Shown piece by piece: positions 54,901 through 64,000 of a stretch of DNA of 64,000 nucleotides. The translations under genes were made by a program, and so were the position numbers. The number at the start of each line of letters is the position of its first letter. Positions within the stretch are counted from its first letter, which is position 1. Location: the NCBI GenBank assembly GCA_964036315.1, contig OZ038498.1, positions 5,857,278 through 5,921,277 on the forward strand. Direction: 5' to 3'. The notes beneath the pieces are model-generated. The model searched no databases. It saw only the letters and a list, made by a program, of their open reading frames with translations, and had not been told where the DNA came from. The DNA is from Acanthosepion esculentum (taxonomy: Eukaryota; Mollusca; Cephalopoda; Sepiida; Sepiidae).

Positions 54901-57880
54901 ACCGAACAGCTGAGACGTCCAAAAAGGACTGTCGCTGCTTACGATGTTTAACAACACGCCCACGTGTGTCGAATGTGGCACAAGGCCGGTTTAATGTGGG
55001 CTTTCCGAGCCCGTAAGCTCGGGCAAAAATTGCCCGTAGAAACCGTATAAACGGAATCGGGGTGGTCAACCACCCCGAACGAGGTTCTGCCCTTCGGCGG
55101 AACCTCGTCCGGGTTCCTCTCCGCCCAAAGGCAGAGAGTTCCCCTCTGCCTCAGAGGCAGAGAGTTCGACCAGCTAGCTGAGACGTCCAAAAGGACTGTC
55201 GCTGCTTACGATGTTTATTAACACGCCCACGTGTGTCAAATGTGGCACAAGGCCGGTTTAATGTGGGCTTCCGAGCCCGTAGGCTCGGGCAAAAATTGCC
55301 CGTAGAACCCGTATAAACGGGATCGGGGTGGTCAACCACCTCGAACGAGGCTCTACCCTTCGGCGGAGCCTCGTCCGAGTTCCTCTCTGCCCAAAGGCAG
55401 AGAGTTCCCCTCTGCCTCAGAGGCAGAGAGTTCGACCGAACAGCTGAGCCGTCCAAAAAGGACTGTCGCTGCTTACGATGTTTAACAACACGCCCACGTG
55501 TGTCGAATGTGGCACAAGGCCGGTTTAATGTGGGCTTTCCGAGCCCGTAGGCTCGGGCAAAAATTGCCCGTAGAACCCGTATAAACGGGATCGGGGTGGC
55601 CAACCACCTCGAACGAGGCTCTGCCCTTCGGCGGAGCCTCGTCCGAGTTCCTCTCTGCCCAAAGGCAGAGAGTTCCCCTCTGCCTCAGAGGCAGAGAGTT
55701 CGACCGAACAGCTGAGACGTCCAAAAAGGACTGTCGCTGCTTACAATGTTTATTAACACGCCCACGTGTGTCAAATGTGGCACAAGGCCGGTTTAATGTG
55801 GGCTTTCCGAGCCCGTAGGCTCGGGCAAAAATTGCCCGTAGAACCCGTATAAACGGGATCGGGGTGGTCAACCACCTCGAACGAGGCTCTACCCTTCGGC
55901 GGAGCCTCGTCCGAGTTCCTCTCTGCCCAAAGGCAGAGAGTTCCCCTCTGCCTCAGAGGCAGAGAGTTCGACCGAACAGCTGAGCCGTCCAAAAAGGACT
56001 GTCGCTGCTTACGATGTTTAACAACACGCCCACGTGTGTCGAATGTGGCACAAGGCCGGTTTAATGTGGGCTTTCCGAGCCCGTAGGCTCGGGCAAAAAT
56101 TGCCCGTAGAACCCGTATAAACGGGATCGGGGTGGCCAACCACCTCGAACGAGGCTCTGCCCTTCGGCGGAGCCTCGTCCGAGTTCCTCTCTGCCCAAAG
56201 GCAGAGAGTTCCCCTCTGCCTCAGAGGCAGAGAGTTCGACCGAACAGCTGAGACGTCCAAAAAGGACTGTCGCTGCTTACGATGTTTAACAACACGCCCA
56301 CGTGTGTCGAATGTGGCACAAGGCCGGTTTAATGTGGGCTTTCCGAGCCCGTAAGCTCGGGCAAAAATTGCCCGTAGAAACCGTATAAACGGAATCGGGG
56401 TGGTCAACCACCCCGAACGAGGTTCTGCCCTTCGGCGGAACCTCGTCCGGGTTCCTCTCCGCCCAAAGGCAGAGAGTTCCCCTCTGCCTCAGAGGCAGAG
56501 AGTTCGACCAGCTAGCTGAGACGTCCAAAAGGACTGTCGCTGCTTACGATGTTTATTAACACGCCCACGTGTGTCAAATGTGGCACAAGGCCGGTTTAAT
56601 GTGGGCTTCCGAGCCCGTAGGCTCGGGCAAAAATTGCCCGTAGAACCCGTATAAACGGGATCGGGGTGGTCAACCACCTCGAACGAGGCTCTACCCTTCG
56701 GCGGAGCCTCGTCCGAGTTCCTCTCTGCCCAAAGGCAGAGAGTTCCCCTCTGCCTCAGAGGCAGAGAGTTCGACCGAACAGCTGAGCCGTCCAAAAAGGA
56801 CTGTCGCTGCTTACGATGTTTAACAACACGCCCACGTGTGTCGAATGTGGCACAAGGCCGGTTTAATGTGGGCTTTCCGAGCCCGTAGGCTCGGGCAAAA
56901 ATTGCCCGTAGAACCCGTATAAACGGGATCGGGGTGGCCAACCACCTCGAACGAGGCTCTGCCCTTCGGCGGAGCCTCGTCCGAGTTCCTCTCTGCCCAA
57001 AGGCAGAGAGTTCCCCTCTGCCTCAGAGGCAGAGAGTTCGACCGAACAGCTGAGACGTCCAAAAAGGACTGTCGCTGCTTACGATGTTTAACAACACGCC
57101 CACGTGTGTCGAATGTGGCACAAGGCCGGTTTAATGTGGGCTTTCCGAGCCCGTAAGCTCGGGCAAAAATTGCCCGTAGAAACCGTATAAACGGAATCGG
57201 GGTGGTCAACCACCCCGAACGAGGTTCTGCCCTTCGGCGGAACCTCGTCCGGGTTCCTCTCCGCCCAAAGGCAGAGAGTTCCCCTCTGCCTCAGAGGCAG
57301 AGAGTTCGACCAGCTAGCTGAGACGTCCAAAAGGACTGTCGCTGCTTACGATGTTTATTAACACGCCCACGTGTGTCAAATGTGGCACAAGGCCGGTTTA
57401 ATGTGGGCTTCCGAGCCCGTAGGCTCGGGCAAAAATTGCCCGTAGAACCCGTATAAACGGGATCGGGGCGGTCAACCACCCCGAACGAGGTTCTGCCCTT
57501 CGGCGGAACCTCGTCCGGGTTCCTCTCCGCCCAAAGGCAGAGAGTTCCCCTCTGCCCCAGGGGCAGAGAGTTCGACCGAACAGCTGAGACGTCCAAAAAG
57601 GACTGTCGCTGCTTACGATGTTTAACAACACGCCCACGTGTGTCGAATGTGGCACAAGGCCGGTTTAATGTGGGCTTTCCGAGCCCGTAGGCTCGGGCAA
57701 AAATTGCCCGTAGAACCCGTATAAACAGGATCGGGGCGGTCAACCACCCCGAACGAGACTCTGCCCTTCGGCGGAGCCTCGTCCGAGTTCCCCTCTGCCC
57801 AAAGGCAAAGAGTTCCCCTCTGCCTCAGAGGCAGAGAGTTCGACCGAATAGCAGAGACGTCCAAAAAGGACTGTCGCTGC
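51958..57880 (-). repeat. GC-rich tandem array of ~22 units of 268 bp made of consecutive hairpins
   Basis: Successive GTCGCTGCTTACGATGTTTA starts are 268 bp apart (first unit 292 bp, with one extra 24-bp CTGCCTCAGAGGCAGAGAGT block). Each unit holds at least six dyads: CCGAGCCCGTAGGCTCGG; GGGCAAAAATTGCCC; CCCGTATAAACGGG; GGTGGTCAACCACC; a ~34-nt stem GAACGAGG(C/T)TC...GA(G/A)CCTCGTTC with a CCCTTCGG apex; and CTCTGCCTCAGAGGCAGAG. GC content is far above the flanks. The orientation is set by the solitary relative at 7.1 kb and by the terminal CGGCCTTGTGCCACA on the minus strand. The ~129-codon minus frames span unit junctions and are not genes, since 268 is not a multiple of three. Confidence 0.95.
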
Positions 57881-57960
57881 TTACACCCCGGGTAGGTATT
57901 ACTGGCACTATATATAGTGAGAACCGGTGTAATTCCCTTGTGTTAGAAAGGCCGGTGTAA

Positions 57961-58030
57961 CAATTATTATTATCATTATTATTATTAGTAGTAGTAGTAG
58001 TAGTAGTAGTGGTAGTGGTAGTAGTAGTAT
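57961..58030. repeat. (ATT)n(AGT)n microsatellite
   Basis: ATT units then AGT/GTAGT units. On the minus strand this is the tail of the R4-like fragment that follows. Confidence 0.95.
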
Positions 58031-58560
58031 CTTTTGGTTTCTGTTCAGTCCGATCCCTTTACCGGGTCATTACTTGGGGCCTGGGATAAAGTAAGAAATA
58101 AATATATACGCATTCTGTTTGCCCAAATTCTGCTGTTAAATAAAAATGAGCACTGTACATTAAATATGGACAGTGTTTATTTTTTATATTGACAATACTC
58201 TGCTGAGTAGATGAACAATTCCACACTGTGCAAATATTTGTTTAAATCTCTGTTAAACACAGGGCCTTCCAGTGATCTTGTTAATATGCTTATCTCTATC
58301 TTGTTTTCATTGTATCCAGTGCTCCAATTATTATAGGTATAGCTGTAATTTTAATGTTTCTTCTTCAATTTCAAGATCCTTAGATTTACTTATTTTGTCA
58401 TATTCTTTAACATATATATATTTGGCGTTGCCATATCTATAAGAAGACTTTTTGGTTGTAGTCTTTAATTACAGTGTCACGTCAATTAGATTTTATACGT
58501 CTCTCGGTATGAAGTCCCAAAGAATAATAAATTCAAGGCTTTCTATGACGGTTCAGGGTG
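58031..58560 (-). pseudogene. R4-group LINE C-terminal relic (fragment E)
   Basis: Minus frames read SLEFIILWDFIPRDV, KEYDKISKSKDLEIEEETLK, KITGRPC and GIVHLLSRVLSI. They correspond to ITILWDFxIxTDR...KEYEKISKYKDLEIEIxRxW...IxxTAHILRRALSM of R4-group proteins. The 3' UTR includes CCGGTAAAGGGATCGGACTG and ends in the TAC/TAA microsatellite. Only the last ~170 residues survive, with stops. Confidence 0.7.
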
Positions 58561-58564
58561 ATGT

Positions 58565-58950
58565 TGGTTGGTTGATTTTGTTTAGCGGCATATCAATCTC
58601 TATGGGTTATTTTAATGCTGAAATCTAAGTATTTTAAACACAATTTTATGGCTTCAATTAAATATATTTTGTACATAATTTTATACTTTCAGCGTAAAGG
58701 AATGTTTTTAAATATATCATAAATGTAGATCATAAAATGTATAGTTGGTAATTTTAGTATAAAAATATACTGTTGATTTTTTTTTTGCGGGGTCACTATT
58801 TACCCATAGATGGGGCCCTAACAAATGCTACCACCCCAGGTCAGGGCGAACCTGGAAACAACAGCAATTAGACATGTTTCCACACTCCGCAAAACCGCTA
58901 ATCTCCCGATCCTTGCTGCCAGTTGTAGTTTATCATCGTACCCAGGATGA
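58565..58950 (-). repeat. Composite repeat family copy
   Basis: Plus strand: TTTTGTTTAGCGGCATATCA, ATTTTAATGCTGAAATCTAA, TTCAATTAAATATATTTTGT, AAATGTATAGTTGGTAATTT, then CTACCACCCCAGGTCAGGGC and CTTGCTGCCAGTTGTAGTTT. Complete from tail to head (386 bp), with only two minisatellite units. Confidence 0.85.
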
Positions 58951-59037
58951 CCAGGGGTGATGTTCATACCATTTTTCAGCATTTGACACACTGTAATATT
59001 GACAGTGAACAGACTGCACAATCTTATAATGTTGATC

Positions 59038-59038
<1 letters not shown>

Positions 59039-59091
<53 letters not shown>
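59039..59091. repeat. (ATT)n microsatellite
   Basis: About 17 ATT units. The preceding 58955-59035 shows a minus-strand TGACACACTGTAATATTGAC stretch that may be an R4-like scrap. Confidence 0.95.
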
Positions 59092-60039
59092 TGATTCTAT
59101 AAGTATTTATTGGAACCAGGGATAGATAAATATTGGTCGAATTTATTTGAATCTATAAGCATTTACTTGATTTAAATTAGTTAAATATTGGTCATTTGTA
59201 TTAGAGTCTGTGAGTATTTTCTTGGTAGAGAGTTCCTTTTAGTGATGGTGGAAGTGTTTACCCCGCTGCAGGGAAAGCAGCCGATGAATTACCAGCTGAT
59301 AGAGCAAAAATTTCGTTTGCTTATAAGTTACTGAATTAAAAGATAAATTGGAAGTATTTCGCTTGCGTTCAGCATAAAAGTATTAATAAAATAAACTTCG
59401 GATCGAAGCTTCTTAAAATATTTAATAAAGGGTTTTTCGAAGATCCCTTGATGCTTCTTAGTTTGTGTTAAAATTGCATTGTATGCATATTATTATATTA
59501 AAGCTTCTACATATTATTGAATATATGCTAATGTTAATAGTAATACATGTTGATAATCCTTTATCCGAAATTCTTGGGATCGGAAGTGCTTCGGTTTTCA
59601 GATTTTTTCGGATTTTGGAATACAAGCTATTTAATTTGTATATAGCATGTATAAAATGGGGCAGCTTGGGAATGGAACCCAAGCATAAACACGATATCGC
59701 TCTACATTTCATCACACAACTTATGCATATACCCTGAAGGTAGTTTTATATAAACAGCATATGTTCATTCCAGTGCCGGCGAATGTACGCCATCAATACA
59801 CAATTGAGATCACCATTTTTCTTTTGCTCTGTCCAGTGTTTTTATATTTTATTCATTAATTTCTAAGCGCACCACTTTCAGCATAAAGCTTTAGCAATTT
59901 CTCTTTCTGCTTCCATCGGTCGAATACGGTGATTGTCCCAACGCCAAACTTCTTAGTCAGACGTTTCACACACTTAGCCCCGTCTAGTTTTTCTAACATT
60001 TCAACTTTCTGTGATATCAAGAGTATGATATATATATAT
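59092..60039. other. No recognisable feature
   Basis: AT-rich. The overlapping 85-90 codon frames at 59458-59737 lack motifs. Confidence 0.4.
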
Positions 60040-60500
60040 ATTCAGTTATGGCCGTAAGCACGTCAGCGGTAGACTAGGCAAAGCAGAATCCATATTGTTT
60101 GTCAGAGAGTAGGTCTTGAGAGGTAAGATGCTTAACCACTTCAGCATTGATTAAAGCCTCCTTGACTTTGCCGAAAAGCGGTAGGAGACTCATAGAGCGG
60201 TAATTAAAGGGTCAGAAGGTTCTCCAGAGTTCTTGAAAACAAGGACTGCAGACGAGGAGTTCTAACAAGCTTGAAGGTAGGAAGCATCGAGGCAATAGCT
60301 AATATAGTTTGGAGAGGACTGGAGCCAGATCAGATGCACATTTCTATACGACACCTGCTGGTATTTCATCCCTTCCACTTGCCTTATGGTGTGGTCTAAT
60401 TTAGAAATGATATCCGAAACCAACGACGTCGTTATACACATATCATTCAGTACAGCATCAGTTCTGGGGAGGTGGGGTGGAAATAAGGTATTCAGTTGCA
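60040..60500 (-). pseudogene. Jockey/CR1-like LINE reverse transcriptase, fingers-palm fragment
   Basis: Minus frames (with shifts): KASGRDEIPAGVV, LAPVLSKLY, FKNSGEPSDP, FGKVKEALINAEVVKHLTSQ-like, LLSDKQYGFCFA, STADVLTAITE. These match the KASGxDGIPxxVLKxCAPELAPVLxxLF...PVFKNxGExxDPxNYRPISLL...GKVxExxIN...LLSDxQYGFRxxRSTxDxL block of Jockey/CR1-group RTs. It is a different region of the protein from the relics at 5.8 and 30.2 kb. Confidence 0.75.
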
Positions 60501-60539
60501 TACAGCCAGTTTAAATATTTCTCAACCAACGAGTTTGGC

Positions 60540-60645
<106 letters not shown>

Positions 60646-60674
60646 TAAAAAAAAAAAAATTTTGACTAAAATAT

Positions 60675-60716
60675 TGACCCTGAAGATGAACAATGATGTT
60701 CGAAAGCGCTAGGTCA
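60675..60716 (+). ncRNA. Hammerhead-like ribozyme motif, best-formed minimal copy
   Basis: TGACC (60675), CTGAAGAT (60680), stem II GAACA-ATGA-TGTTC, GAAA (60702), GCGCT and A (60711), then GGTCA. Stem I is TGACC/GGTCA, five perfect pairs. Stem III is AGC/GCT with no loop, as in minimal type-I hammerheads that act as dimers. Deviations: A at position 7 and one extra base before stem II. It sits right after a CA/TA array. Confidence 0.65.
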
Positions 60717-60858
60717 TCGTATGGACAATACATATTTCGAAACTATTTTCAAATAAAAAGTCTCATTAGAGAATATGAGGAAATTCAAAAGAAAATATGT
60801 AAGACTATGTTGTCTTTAACATTCAACACTACATGTTTGAAAGAAAAGTTGCTGCCAA

Positions 60859-61325
<467 letters not shown>

Positions 61326-61411
61326 AATTATTCGCTCTGACATAACATTGAGCTCTCCGGATTTCATCCTCCTTGGGATTAACCATACGGATTACCAAGA
61401 TTTTAATTACT

Positions 61412-61555
<144 letters not shown>

Positions 61556-62010
61556 AACCACTTAAATAGATTTGTTCACTGGTAAAACATTAGGGAAAGA
61601 TGTTCCGTGGACCAAATTTTGTAGATTAGCATTCTGTTGATTTTCTTCAAGTCGCGATATTTCCCAGATTATTAAAAAGTGAATACAGGTTCGATTTCTG
61701 TCTCCTTAATAAATAATTTCTTAAAAAAATGTTATAATGTTTAATATACCTAGTTTTAAGTATAGCTAATATAACTAATGTGATTTCAGGCATTACTGTA
61801 AATCAGTTGGCAAATGTTTTCTGTGAACTGCAAAATCGTATTACTCTTTGTATTGCTAATGATGGAGGACATGTGGAAACTTAAATAAAATTTCAATAAA
61901 ACCTTAAAAAATATAGATTTACTTCTTTCTAATCCTTTTTACAGATTATTTCTATCGCAAATACAAATAAAGTTATAAATTTTTTAAAGTGCACACGAAC
62001 TTTATGGACA

Positions 62011-62014
<4 letters not shown>
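61556..62014. other. No recognisable feature
   Basis: AT-rich. GAATACAGGTTCGATTTCTG at 61680 resembles a tRNA box B remnant. Confidence 0.4.

Positions 62015-62060
<46 letters not shown>
62015..62060. repeat. (TA)n microsatellite
   Basis: About 23 TA units directly before the next palindrome. Confidence 0.97.
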
Positions 62061-62067
<7 letters not shown>

Positions 62068-62190
62068 TGGACATGGAAGTCAGCACTTAGAGGCGACAGT
62101 CTGTTTCATGCTAGTGCAATCGCCTGACGATTGCACTAGCATGAAACAGACTGTCGCCTCTAAGTGCTGACTTCCATGTCCACTTTTATA
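62061..62190. repeat. Near-perfect palindrome with hammerhead-like motif
   Basis: Arms of about 63 bp are almost exact complements (ATAAAAGTGGACATGGAAGT mirrored at the right end). The plus strand shows CTGACGAT at 62124, stem TGC-ACTA-GCA, T, GAAA at 62143, ACAG-A-CTGT (stem III), C, then GC. Followed by CACACGCTCTATCTATGATA and TTGAGCAC, also seen in altered form after the 47.5-kb foldback. Confidence 0.85.
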
Positions 62191-62261
62191 TTTACACACG
62201 CTCTATCTATGATATTGAGCACTTTACCCCATAAATATAGCACACTTTAAGACTATATTTC

Positions 62262-62265
<4 letters not shown>

Positions 62266-62330
<65 letters not shown>

Positions 62331-62335
62331 GTATA
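62266..62335. repeat. (TA)n microsatellite
   Basis: About 28 TA units plus GTATATAT. Confidence 0.97.
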
Positions 62336-62435
62336 AAGTATGTGGTGCAGTTCAATTTACATTGAACCTGTAGATGAATGTTATGATGCCTGTTTATAAA
62401 TTCCAGTTGCATAAGGTCTTTTTTTAATTTTTTTT

Positions 62436-62475
62436 TACAAGCTTTCATCTGTGCATACAGACATCATCAGGTATG
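62436..62475 (-). ncRNA. Hammerhead-like motif
   Basis: Minus strand: TAC, CTGATGAT, stem GTCTGT-ATGC-ACAGAT, GAAA, GCT (palindromic AGCT with the last A), T, then GTA, which pairs with the leading TAC. The CTGATGA core is canonical. One extra base precedes stem II. Confidence 0.6.
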
Positions 62476-62632
62476 AAAATATATTTGTTTTTTACATCCA
62501 GGTAATAACAGGACAACGAAAGAATAGAAAATGTTCGGGGTTAATGTCATTTATTAAATTTGTTTGCGAAGATGTATTCTCGCCATTTATATCATTAACT
62601 TCAATATCTGTTTTTTGTATGAATCATTCATG

Positions 62633-62634
<2 letters not shown>

Positions 62635-62682
<48 letters not shown>
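62635..62682. repeat. (TA)n microsatellite
   Basis: About 23 TA units. Confidence 0.97.
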
Positions 62683-62685
<3 letters not shown>

Positions 62686-63180
62686 TACGGCGCTCAGCTT
62701 AAGATTGCAGCTGGTCTGGAGCACTTGATGTGTACATGTATTTTTATATATATGGAGAGAGAGAAAAGAGTAAACATATATGTCATAGCTATTATATGAA
62801 GCTAATAATTTGTTAGTGTTTATGTACATGTGTACAGCATGTGTACGGATGTGACGACCATGATTTGGGGTCAATTTTCGCTGCACGCAAGGTCATCCTT
62901 GACAAGTGTCCTATTGACCCTATTGGTTCTATTTAAATACTCAACAACAGAGAACTGACCTTTTTTAGCCAGTCCCGAAAAAAAAACATAAAGCTATTAT
63001 TTTACAAAATCTCTTTTGTTTCATAGCTTTTCACTCACTTTCCTTTCTTCTTTATTTTCAAACAATACCATTAAGCTCCTTTTTCTTAATTGTTTCTGTA
63101 ACTTGTTCGCTTTTAGATTCTGTATTCAAAAACAATTGCTTCTTTTTTTTTCGTATTTTAATGATATCTGATTTCTTGCT
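62683..63180. other. No recognisable feature
   Basis: AT-rich; nothing assigned. Confidence 0.4.
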
Positions 63181-63182
63181 GA

Positions 63183-63455
63183 GTTACGGTTATATCACGT
63201 TGAAATACCGGTTTCCGTATGGTCATCGAAGTTAAGCAACGTCAAGCCTAGTCAGTACTTAGATGGGTGACCATTTGAGAATGCTAGATGTTGTAAAGTT
63301 GGATATGCAGGTGGTGTAATGGATAGTGGCTTGAAATTGTTAATTAGAGAAGCGGAGTTCCAATTTCCGTTAGGTTCGTTATACGCGCAAATACCCTTGG
63401 GCAAAGTATGAATGCACCTCCCCTCAGTTATGAGTTAATTAGTAATGCTTGTATC
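63183..63455 (+). mobile_element. Chimeric SINE: full-length 5S-derived head plus tRNA-like body
   Basis: 63183-63298 follows 5S rRNA over its whole length (TACGGTTATATCACGTTGAA, CATCGAAGTTAAGCAACGTC, CAGTACTTAGATGGGTGACC, GCTAGATGTTGTAAAG). It continues without a break into GCAGGTGGTGTAATGGATAG (box-A-like), AAGCGGAGTTCCAATTTCC (box-B-like), TACCCTTGGGCAAAGTATGA and a degraded tail. This is the most complete copy of the family also seen at 110-268, 32480 and elsewhere. The 5S part would supply an internal RNA polymerase III promoter. Confidence 0.8.
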
Positions 63456-63606
63456 ACTAAATCATTATCTCAAAAAAAAATTTTCCAATGTAAAAATATT
63501 TTCTGCCTTTAAATAATTTGCAAAGAGTTTATAAGTGGTAAAAAACAAATCAAATATTTTTTAGTTCATTTGGTCATTAGCTCCGGCAACCAGATATTAG
63601 ACATTT

Positions 63607-63659
<53 letters not shown>

Positions 63660-63660
63660 C
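63607..63660. repeat. (ATT)n microsatellite
   Basis: About 17 ATT units. Confidence 0.97.
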
Positions 63661-63940
63661 TGCACCCATTGACTTCTAATAACAGTAGCAAATGATGATA
63701 ACCAGCCTCATCAATACATCAGAGCTCTCCTCAGTATCAAGGCCGTTTTTCAGTTGTTCTGTTATCGGGATGATTTCAGTTTTTCCTTTGATCTACATAT
63801 TCTCCCAATTTCAATAGGCTCTTCGTCATAGATCTCAGTGCTCTAATAAATACTGTCAGGCCTGCCAGTTTAATAATGACGAGATCCAGGTACTTATCTA
63901 TTTTTTTTAAATTCGACTGGTTCGCTGAAAGAATAATAAT
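63661..63940 (-). pseudogene. Possible R4-group LINE C-terminal scrap (fragment F)
   Basis: Minus frame VEFKKIDKYLDLVIIKLAGL and GKTEIIPITEQLKNGLDTEE are reminiscent of the KYxDLxxEI...IIPIVIGALG region, but stops and low similarity leave this uncertain. It ends at an ATT array, as other R4-like fragments do. Confidence 0.3.
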
Positions 63941-63948
63941 AATAAATT

Positions 63949-64000
63949 GATATGGCAGTCCCTGCAGACTGCAATGTATCTTTGAAGATATTCAAAAAGC
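63949..64000 (+). pseudogene. R4/Dong-like LINE C-terminal fragment, running off the window
   Basis: Plus frame DMAVPADCNVSLKIFKK matches IDMADPLDCNVSLKIFKKLS of element B. It starts right after AATAATAATAAATTG. Truncated by the window end. Confidence 0.65.

Noticed and set aside
51958..57880. Series of ~129-150 codon minus-strand frames (TPIPFIRVLRAIFARAYGLG...)
   Set aside because: They repeat with the 268-bp satellite period, cross unit junctions and shift frame every unit. No domain recognised. They are a by-product of the GC-rich repeat.

Overview
This is a repeat-dominated, AT-rich eukaryotic (animal) window. I find no host protein-coding gene, no operon-like structure and no intact structural RNA gene. 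The content is decayed retrotransposons of at least five lineages, several SINE families, a DNA-transposon relic, two long tandem arrays and about thirty microsatellites. The mixture (R4/Dong-like, Tx1-like, RTE-like and Jockey/CR1-like LINEs, Penelope-like elements with GIY-YIG, 5S- and tRNA-derived SINEs, very long TA/GATA/CA arrays) fits a lophotrochozoan, most likely a cephalopod mollusc. That assignment is inference; no single-copy marker is present.

Layout. 1-7.0 kb: 5S/tRNA-type SINE pieces on the minus strand, a long CTTT/CTTC tract, an RTE-like 3' end with a (GAA)n tail, two large foldbacks and a Jockey/CR1-like C-terminus. 7.1-10.5 kb: a Tx1-like LINE relic on the minus strand, with a small hairpin-rich element at its 3' end between 15-bp direct repeats, and split tRNA-SINE pieces at its 5' end. 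10.5-21.8 kb: microsatellites, SINEs, two Penelope-like relics and scattered RTE fragments. 21.8-27.6 kb: the 3' part of an RTE-like LINE whose last ~200 bp is amplified into about 27 tandem copies of a 202-bp unit, ending against a mariner transposase relic. 27.6-34 kb: SINEs, a Jockey/CR1-like relic and copies of a composite repeat family. 34.0-36.3 kb: a second Tx1-like copy, whose open frame is broken in a G6 run. 37.9-43.5 kb: R4/Dong-like relics bordered by TAA repeats. 44-51.9 kb: SINEs, a 27-28-bp minisatellite inside a composite repeat, foldbacks next to TA arrays, and more R4-like 3' ends. 51.96-57.88 kb: a GC-rich array of about 22 units of 268 bp made almost wholly of consecutive hairpins. 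58-64 kb: R4-like and Jockey-like fragments, foldbacks, a 5S-headed SINE and an R4-like fragment running off the end.

Three threads connect these parts. (1) A motif of the form CTGANGA, hairpin, GAAA, short palindrome, UH recurs at nine or more places, mostly in Penelope-type termini and foldbacks beside TA arrays; it has the layout of a type-I hammerhead ribozyme. (2) The 268-bp hairpin unit, its solitary relative at 7.1 kb and a tRNA-derived SINE at 47 kb share a terminal GGCC(T/A)TGTG-type sequence with the Tx1-like LINE, suggesting LINE-SINE partnership. (3) Both tandem arrays grew out of retroelement 3' ends, so the window shows satellite birth from dispersed retroelements.

All family calls come from reading the sequence and recalling family motifs; no database search was run.
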